Shown here piece after piece: positions 59,057 to 64,000 of a DNA stretch of 64,000 nt (its first letter is position 1; each line of letters starts with the position of its first letter). The position numbers were made by a program, and so were the translations under genes. The notes below the pieces were generated by a model. The model did not search any database and was not told the origin of the DNA. It worked only from the letters and a program-made list of their open reading frames with translations. Source of the stretch: Erythrobacter sp. YJ-T3-07 (lineage in GTDB: Bacteria > Pseudomonadota > Alphaproteobacteria > Sphingomonadales > Sphingomonadaceae); NCBI RefSeq assembly GCF_015999305.1, contig NZ_JAEAGP010000001.1:1116001-1180000 (forward strand), written 5' to 3'.

Positions 59057-60055
59057 TCAGGCGGCTGCGGGTTCGCCCGCGAAGGCTTCTGCGGCCAGTG
59101 CCAGGCTGCGCTTGCGCGCCTCGTGGTCGTAGATCGACCCGGCGATGATAAGCTCGTCGGCCTGGGTGCGCTCCACGAAGGCGTTCATCTGCTCGCGCAC
59201 CTGCTCGCGCGTGCCGATCGCAGTGGCCGAGAGTACGCCATCGAGCATGTTCGAAAGCTGCGGCGGCAGGCTTTCGCGATAGCCTTCGACCGGGGGCGGC
59301 AGCTTGCCGGGCTGGCCGGTCCGCAGGCGCACGAAGCTCTGCTGCATCGAACTGGCGAGCAGCTGCGCCTCCTCCTCGGTATCGGCGGCGAAGACGTTGT
59401 AGCCGCAGATCGCATAGGGCTCGCTCAGCACGGCGGACGGCTCGAACCGGTCGCGGTAGATCTTCAGCGCGTCATCCAGCGCCTGCGGTGCGAAATGGCT
59501 GGCGAAGGCGTAGGGCAGGCCCAGCATCGCCGCGACCTGCGCGCCGAACAGGCTGGAGCCGAGGATGTAGAGCTGCACGTCGGCACCGGCACCGGGCGTA
59601 GCCCTGATCCCGGTGCGCCCGTCATCGGCGAAATAGCTCTGCAGCTCGACCACGTCGCGTGGGAAGGCATCGGGGTTGCTGTCGAGATTGCGGCGCAGCG
59701 CAGCGGCAACCCGCTGGTCGCTGCCCGGCGCACGGCCAAGCCCCAGATCGATCCGGCCCGGATACAGCGCGTCGAGCGTGCCGAACTGCTCGGCAATCAC
59801 CAGCGGGGAATGGTTGGGCAGCATGATCCCGCCCGCGCCGACGCGGATCTTCTCGGTGCCTGCGGCGACATGGCCGATCACCACCGATGTCGCAGCGCTG
59901 GCGATCCCTTCCATCCCGTGATGCTCCGCGCACCAGTATCGCTCGAACCCCAGGGCTTCGGCATGGCGGGCCATGTCGACGGCATTGGTGAGCGAGCGGC
60001 GGACGTCGCCGCCTTCGGTGACGTGGAGGAGATCGAGCAGGGAGAGTTTTGTCAT
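59057..60055 (-). CDS. LLM-class flavin-dependent oxidoreductase
   Basis: A 332-residue luciferase-like monooxygenase. It has [45 protein letters not shown] at the N-terminus (His-His in AEHHGM is typical), [53 protein letters not shown], and [28 protein letters not shown]. This is the pattern of the alkane-monooxygenase-like group 1 (YhbW) subfamily. It uses reduced FMN; the substrate is not predictable. The start at 60055 is the family M-T-K-L-S; an upstream ATG at 60064 is possible. Confidence 0.93.
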   Translation of the reverse strand: MTKLSLLDLLHVTEGGDVRRSLTNAVDMARHAEALGFERYWCAEHHGMEGIASAATSVVIGHVAAGTEKIRVGAGGIMLPNHSPLVIAEQFGTLDALYPGRIDLGLGRAPGSDQRVAAALRRNLDSNPDAFPRDVVELQSYFADDGRTGIRATPGAGADVQLYILGSSLFGAQVAAMLGLPYAFASHFAPQALDDALKIYRDRFEPSAVLSEPYAICGYNVFAADTEEEAQLLASSMQQSFVRLRTGQPGKLPPPVEGYRESLPPQLSNMLDGVLSATAIGTREQVREQMNAFVERTQADELIIAGSIYDHEARKRSLALAAEAFAGEPAAA

Positions 60056-60134
60056 GCAACCCAAGATGGCGGCGGGGCAGCGAAAATCAAACCCGCGCCT
60101 GCGTAGATTTGCTTTGGATCGGAACAGCCGATGC

Positions 60135-61838
60135 TCAGACGACTTCGGCGATCAGCCCCATGGCCTTGGCCTCGCTGGCGGTGATGTACCAGTCGCCCGG
60201 TGCCTTTTCGCGCAGTTCCTGCACGCTGACGTTTGACCCTTCGGAGATCGCGCGGAAGTCGTCGTCTTCCTGATCGATCTCGCGCTGAATTTCGCGCCGG
60301 GCGTGTTCCAGCTGGCTGGCCACGCTGCGCAGCGATCCGCCCGCCAGCTGGATCGGCTGTGCGCGCTTGTTCTCGGTAATCAGCAGCTTGGTCGCGCGGG
60401 TGAGGTAGCGCTGGCCGACGGGAAAGGCGGCCATGAACAGCACGCCTGCGGAATAGACCGCGGTCTTGCCCAGAAAGATGATCTCGCGCCGCCCGCGATC
60501 GCGCAGCAGGCGGATATCCTCGGCCATGCTGCGGGCGATTTCGGGATCGCCATCCATCGTGGTCAACGCGATCACGATCGGCCCGCCCGGTGCCTGTTCG
60601 GACAGCATCTCGCTGAACTCGGCGTACATCGCGGCGTCCATCGTGCCGTAGAGGCGGATGCCCGGGCTGGCGAGCGACTGCGAGGGGGGCTGGGTTGCCG
60701 GGTTGCGCGGGTCGGCGGGAATGATCTCGACCTGCTGGCGAGTTTCCGGCTGCGGCTCGGGGGGAGGTGGCGAGGGCTGCTCGCTCTCGGTTGCGGAGGT
60801 TTCGTCCTCCCGCGGTTCCTGCTCGCTGGAGGCCTTGGGAAGCACGGCGGCGACGGCAGGAGCGGCCACGGCAGCAGCGGCCGCCCATTCGCGGCCGCCA
60901 TTCTCGTCGCCGTCGTTCTCATCCTCGGACCGCTGCTCTGCGTCGCCATCAGGCGCGTCCTGCACCAGCGGCTCATCGCCTGACGGGAGCGGGATGGCGG
61001 AGTGGTTCTCGGCGGCCCCGATCCGGTGTTCCTCGCCGCCGTCCTTGTCACCGCCTTCCTCGTCATCGCGGTCGAAGAAACGGTCCTTGATCGCCATCGC
61101 GCCCGCTGCGGTCGCGGCGGCGGCGGCCCCGACACCCGCGACCTTCAGCGCTGTGCCCTGCCAGTCTTCGAGGTCGAACCACTCGTCGTCGTCCTCTTTC
61201 GCTGCTGCCGGGACGGGCGTGGCCGAGGCCGCCACCGCTTCAGCTGGCACGGCCTCCTGCGGCTCAGGGCTCGGCGCGGGTGGCGGTGGTTCGGGCTGAG
61301 CGTCATCGTCCCACGTGACCGCGGCGGCGCTCAGTTCCATCGCCTCTTCGGGCTCGGGCTCTGGCGCGGAGGCGCGGGCGGGTTTGTATTTCGGCTCGAT
61401 CGCGGTGTCTTCGGGCGGGGCGGAGGCGGGCTGGTAGTCGTAGTCCTCCTTTTGCAGCGGCGCAGCCGCGGGTTGGGGGAACTGCTCATCCGCCTCGCCC
61501 GCATTGCGCGCTGGCACCCGGGCAGGCTCGAAGTCGGGCGTGTCGCTGCTGCCTTCGGGCCTGCGATAGACCGCCGGTTCGGGCAGGTCGGTATCGCGCG
61601 CCGCGCGGTTGCGGGCGGTCGCACGAGACGCTCTTTCGGGAGTCCCCTGATCGGCCTGTGCGCGCTTGCCCTGATAGATCGCAGGCCCGCTCGCCTCGCC
61701 ATCCTCTTCGCCGCCATTGCCGGTCACCTCGCGCACCAGAGCCATCGCCATGCCGGGAAGGTCGCCGCGCTTCTGCCCGTCGCGCACGATCGTCTGCAGA
61801 CGCTGGATCAGCGTGATCAGGTTACGGATGAAGTCCAT
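60135..61838 (-). CDS. ClpP/crotonase-fold protein with long disordered N-terminal region
   Basis: A 567-residue protein. Residues 1-40 are helical ([20 protein letters not shown]). Residues 41-390 are low-complexity, rich in Pro/Glu/Ala/Asp, with an Ala-rich hydrophobic stretch near 228-250 ([21 protein letters not shown]) and another near 318-335, possible membrane anchors. Residues about 393-567 match Clp[45 protein letters not shown] (Ser463 in the Ser-Ala-Gly elbow), and [20 protein letters not shown] (Asp549). The expected catalytic His position is Thr488 by spacing. It may be an inactive or altered protease. Context gives no function. Confidence 0.8.
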   Translation of the reverse strand: MDFIRNLITLIQRLQTIVRDGQKRGDLPGMAMALVREVTGNGGEEDGEASGPAIYQGKRAQADQGTPERASRATARNRAARDTDLPEPAVYRRPEGSSDTPDFEPARVPARNAGEADEQFPQPAAAPLQKEDYDYQPASAPPEDTAIEPKYKPARASAPEPEPEEAMELSAAAVTWDDDAQPEPPPPAPSPEPQEAVPAEAVAASATPVPAAAKEDDDEWFDLEDWQGTALKVAGVGAAAAATAAGAMAIKDRFFDRDDEEGGDKDGGEEHRIGAAENHSAIPLPSGDEPLVQDAPDGDAEQRSEDENDGDENGGREWAAAAAVAAPAVAAVLPKASSEQEPREDETSATESEQPSPPPPEPQPETRQQVEIIPADPRNPATQPPSQSLASPGIRLYGTMDAAMYAEFSEMLSEQAPGGPIVIALTTMDGDPEIARSMAEDIRLLRDRGRREIIFLGKTAVYSAGVLFMAAFPVGQRYLTRATKLLITENKRAQPIQLAGGSLRSVASQLEHARREIQREIDQEDDDFRAISEGSNVSVQELREKAPGDWYITASEAKAMGLIAEVV

Positions 61839-61875
61839 GGCGTTGTCGGCCTGCCCCCCCTTGGCAGTATCGCGC

Positions 61876-62763
61876 CTAGAACGACTCGGGCGCGAAATAG
61901 CGGTCGCAAGTGGTATCATCGCCGCTTCTCATGCCGAGTCGCAATGCTTCCATGCGCTGTTCGCTGGTACCGTGGGTAAAGTTCTCGGGCGAGACCCTGC
62001 CGCCCATGCGTTCCGAAATGGCATCGTCGCCGATCGCGGATGCGGCCTCCATCCCTTCCTCGAAATCGCCGGGGTCGACCAGATTGCGGTTCTTGCCCGC
62101 CCATACGCCCGCGTAGCAATCGGCCTGAAGCTCCATGCGCACCTGCAACTGGTTGGCATCGCGCGGACTGCGCTGTTGCAGGCTGCGCACCTGGCTGGCG
62201 AGGCCGGTCAGGTTCTGGATGTGATGGCCATATTCGTGAGCGACGACATAGAGCCGCGCGAAGTCTCCGCCCGCGCCGAGCTGGTTCTTCATCGTGTCGT
62301 AGAAGCTCGTGTCGAGGTAGATGCCCTCGTCACGCGGGCAGTAGAACGGGCCGACTGCCGAGGTCGCGCTGCCGCAGCCCTCTGTGTTCACATTATTGAC
62401 GAACAGCTTCAGGAATGGCTCGCGAAACTCGACATTGGCCTGCGCGAAGACCGGCTCCCACGTGGCATTGAGCGACTGGAGCGCGTTGCATGCCTCGGTC
62501 GAATAGGCATTTTCCGTGCACAGCTGCTCTTCGGTCATGTTCGCCCGCGCACCGTCCGCCTGCCTGCTGCCGCTGGTCGCCTGGTCGACGCTGTCGAACA
62601 CCGCGATCGTCTGGCCGAAATCGGTGCCGAACAGCAGCGAGACGATGCCCGCGATGATGATCGTGCCGCAGCCCAGCTGGCCTGCACCGCCGCCGGGAAA
62701 GCGGCTGCTGCCGCCGCCGCCGCGCACATCGATATTGTCGGTATTGAATGGATTGAGCCGCAT
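61876..62763 (-). CDS. Neutral zinc metallopeptidase, YpfJ/KPN_02809 family
   Basis: A 295-residue protein. The N-terminus MRLNPFNTDNIDVRGGGGSSRFPGGGAGQ is the characteristic start of the PF04228 family. One membrane segment follows (about 30-46). HEYGH is at 176-180 with the downstream ELQADCYAGVWA supplying the third ligand. It has paired cysteines in the periplasmic part (LCTENAYSTEACNAL, GCGS, YCPRDE). Start 62763 is the family start; a longer frame from 62841 is not. It ends 37 bases before the ClpP-like gene on the same strand, so the two could be co-transcribed. The substrate is unknown. Confidence 0.92.
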   Translation of the reverse strand: MRLNPFNTDNIDVRGGGGSSRFPGGGAGQLGCGTIIIAGIVSLLFGTDFGQTIAVFDSVDQATSGSRQADGARANMTEEQLCTENAYSTEACNALQSLNATWEPVFAQANVEFREPFLKLFVNNVNTEGCGSATSAVGPFYCPRDEGIYLDTSFYDTMKNQLGAGGDFARLYVVAHEYGHHIQNLTGLASQVRSLQQRSPRDANQLQVRMELQADCYAGVWAGKNRNLVDPGDFEEGMEAASAIGDDAISERMGGRVSPENFTHGTSEQRMEALRLGMRSGDDTTCDRYFAPESF

Positions 62764-62897
62764 CGCGCTTGTCCCCCTGTCTTCTCCCCGCGCGCACTCA
62801 GAAGAAAAACCCTTGCAATGCGCGCCTGCCAGCGGAACCACGGCACCCAGGCGGCGATTGGCTCCATACGCAGTGCTTAATACACGAAAGGCTAGCG

Positions 62898-63656
62898 ATG
62901 TTCCTCGAAGGTAAGAAGGCTCTTATTACCGGATCGACCTCCGGCATCGGACTGGCGGTGGCGCGCGCGCTGCACGCCGAGGGTGCGGCGGTTATCCTCA
63001 ACGGCTTCGGGGACGAAAGCGAGATCGCGCAGCTGCGCAAGGAACTGGGCGGGGCCGACTATTTCGACAGCGACCTGACCGATGTTGCCGCGATCGAGGC
63101 GATGATGGAGCAGGCCGGCGGGGTCGACATCCTGGTCAATAATGCCGGGATGCAGCATGTCAGCCCGGTCGAGGAATTCCCGGTCGACAAGTGGGACAAG
63201 ATCATCGCCCTCAACCTGTCGGCTGCGTTTCACACGATCCGGCTGGCAGTGCCGCATATGAAGGAACGTGGCTGGGGGCGGATCATCAACACCGCCAGCG
63301 CGCACTCTCTGGTCGCCTCGCCCTACAAGTCGGCTTACGTGGCGGCCAAGCACGGGATTGCCGGGCTGACCAAGACGGTCGCGCTGGAGCTCGCGACCAG
63401 CGGGGTCACGGTCAACTGCATCAGCCCCGGTTATGTCTGGACGCCGCTGGTCGAGAACCAGATCCCCGACACGATGAAGGCGCGCGGGATGAGCCGCGAG
63501 GAAGTGATCGACCAGGTGCTGCTGGCCAAGCAGCCGACCAAGAAGTTCGTCCAGCCCGAGGATATCGGCGAGATGGTCGTCTTCCTGTGCCGCGATTCGA
63601 TGGCCAACGTGAATGGCGCGAACTGGAGCGTCGATGGCGGCTGGACCGCTGACTAG
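62898..63656 (+). CDS. 3-hydroxybutyrate dehydrogenase
   Basis: A 252-residue short-chain dehydrogenase. TGSTSGIGLAVARAL is the cofactor site, and INTASAHSLVASPYKSAYVAAKHGIAGLTKTVALELA holds the catalytic Ser and Tyr-x3-Lys. The segments VTVNCISPGYVWTPLVENQIPDTMKARGMSREEVIDQVLLAKQPTKKFVQPEDIG and NGANWSVDGGWTAD are diagnostic of D-3-hydroxybutyrate dehydrogenase. It interconverts 3-hydroxybutyrate and acetoacetate with NAD+, linking to PHA turnover (see the PhaZ-like gene at 21321-22220). The start at 62898 follows AAAGG; a longer frame upstream is not family-like. A partial peptidase gene begins 11 bases after the stop. Confidence 0.93.
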   Translation: MFLEGKKALITGSTSGIGLAVARALHAEGAAVILNGFGDESEIAQLRKELGGADYFDSDLTDVAAIEAMMEQAGGVDILVNNAGMQHVSPVEEFPVDKWDKIIALNLSAAFHTIRLAVPHMKERGWGRIINTASAHSLVASPYKSAYVAAKHGIAGLTKTVALELATSGVTVNCISPGYVWTPLVENQIPDTMKARGMSREEVIDQVLLAKQPTKKFVQPEDIGEMVVFLCRDSMANVNGANWSVDGGWTAD

Positions 63657-63667
63657 ACAATGAGATC

Positions 63668-64000
63668 ATGATCGCCCTTTCGCGCACCATCGCCGTGGGT
63701 GCGGCGGCGCTTTCGCTCGCCGCCTGCGCCACCGTGCCTGCGCCGCAGACCGGCCCTTCGCTCGACATGGTCGAGGAGCGGCTGGCGGAGGATATCGGCA
63801 CGCTTGCCGCCGATGATTTCGGTGGCCGCTATCCCGGCAGCGAGGGCGAAGCGAAGACGCAGCGCTGGCTGATCCAGCGCTATTCCGAGATCGGCTTGCA
63901 GCCCGGTGCGGGCGAGGGCGACTGGACGCAGGATTTCACTCTCGTGCGCCGACTGCCGCTGGAAGAATCGGGCGCAAGCACCGCCACGGTCACGCGGGGC
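63668..64000 (+). CDS. M28-family peptidase, lipoprotein (3' truncated by window)
   Basis: The first 111 residues of an open frame that continues past the window. It starts MIALSRTIAVGAAALSLAACATVPAP, a lipoprotein signal with lipobox LAAC (Cys20). The following EERLAEDIGTLAADDFGGRYPGSEGEAKTQRWLIQRYSEIGLQPGAGEGDWTQDFTLV is the typical N-terminus of M28 aminopeptidases (DDFxGRxPGSEGE...YxxIGLQPG). The zinc-binding residues lie beyond the window. It begins 11 bases after the 3-hydroxybutyrate dehydrogenase gene and may be in one transcript with it. Confidence 0.88.
   Translation, partial: MIALSRTIAVGAAALSLAACATVPAPQTGPSLDMVEERLAEDIGTLAADDFGGRYPGSEGEAKTQRWLIQRYSEIGLQPGAGEGDWTQDFTLVRRLPLEESGASTATVTRG

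Overview
The window is GC-rich chromosomal DNA packed with genes, with short spacers and many 1-11 base overlaps between consecutive genes. The gene families (CopA/CopB, DUF6151, subclass B3 metallo-beta-lactamase, M2 peptidase, RimK with the PF05618 protease, a split proline locus) and the style of the proteins suggest an alphaproteobacterium of the Sphingomonadales, most like the Erythrobacteraceae. That placement is inference from gene content, not from a marker gene. I found no rRNA, tRNA, CRISPR array or complete insertion sequence.

Layout. 1-4314: end of a DsbA/HCCA-isomerase-type protein, a MarR-EmrA-EmrB efflux operon with a palindrome in front of marR, and a divergent alpha/beta hydrolase. 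4389-8744: a secreted M2 peptidase, then a RimB-like protease, RimK and two exported YbjN-family proteins. 8804-12725: AMP nucleosidase, a TPR-like exported protein, and the ribosomal operon rpsF-rpsR-rplI. 12951-16600: a DUF808 membrane protein, a Mur ligase coupled to a small zinc-ribbon membrane protein, and a divergent LD-carboxypeptidase. 16624-22220: fabD, a methyltransferase, fabG, dnaN, two small exported proteins, and a PhaZ-like hydrolase.

22458-34638: a PAS-GGDEF-EAL-PilZ protein, lepA, then an AT-richer restriction-modification cassette (27078-29268) abutting lepA, a terminase-like HTH protein, copAB behind a CsoR-type palindrome, and a second GGDEF protein. 34763-43716: a bacterial lipoxygenase with all five expected iron ligands, proA and proC diverging from proB, bamD, recN and a DUF4396 protein. 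43730-52278: a BAAT-type hydrolase, ligA carrying an in-frame palindromic repeat, a class A beta-lactamase-like protein, and a five-gene operon (SDR, B3 metallo-beta-lactamase, DUF6151, prmA, DUF2459).

52449-64000: sdhC-sdhD-sdhA with no sdhB directly after, a DnaJ-zinc-finger-like membrane protein, a secreted zincin, a BlaI/M56 pair with its operator, an LLM flavin oxidoreductase, a largely disordered ClpP-like protein whose active-site His appears replaced, a YpfJ-type zinc peptidase, 3-hydroxybutyrate dehydrogenase, and the start of an M28 peptidase.

The window is mostly housekeeping. The most interesting parts are the lipoxygenase, the ClpP-like protein, the RimBK-YbjN cluster, the repeat inside ligA, and the lepA-coupled restriction-modification cassette. 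No single entirely new system can be proven from sequence alone.
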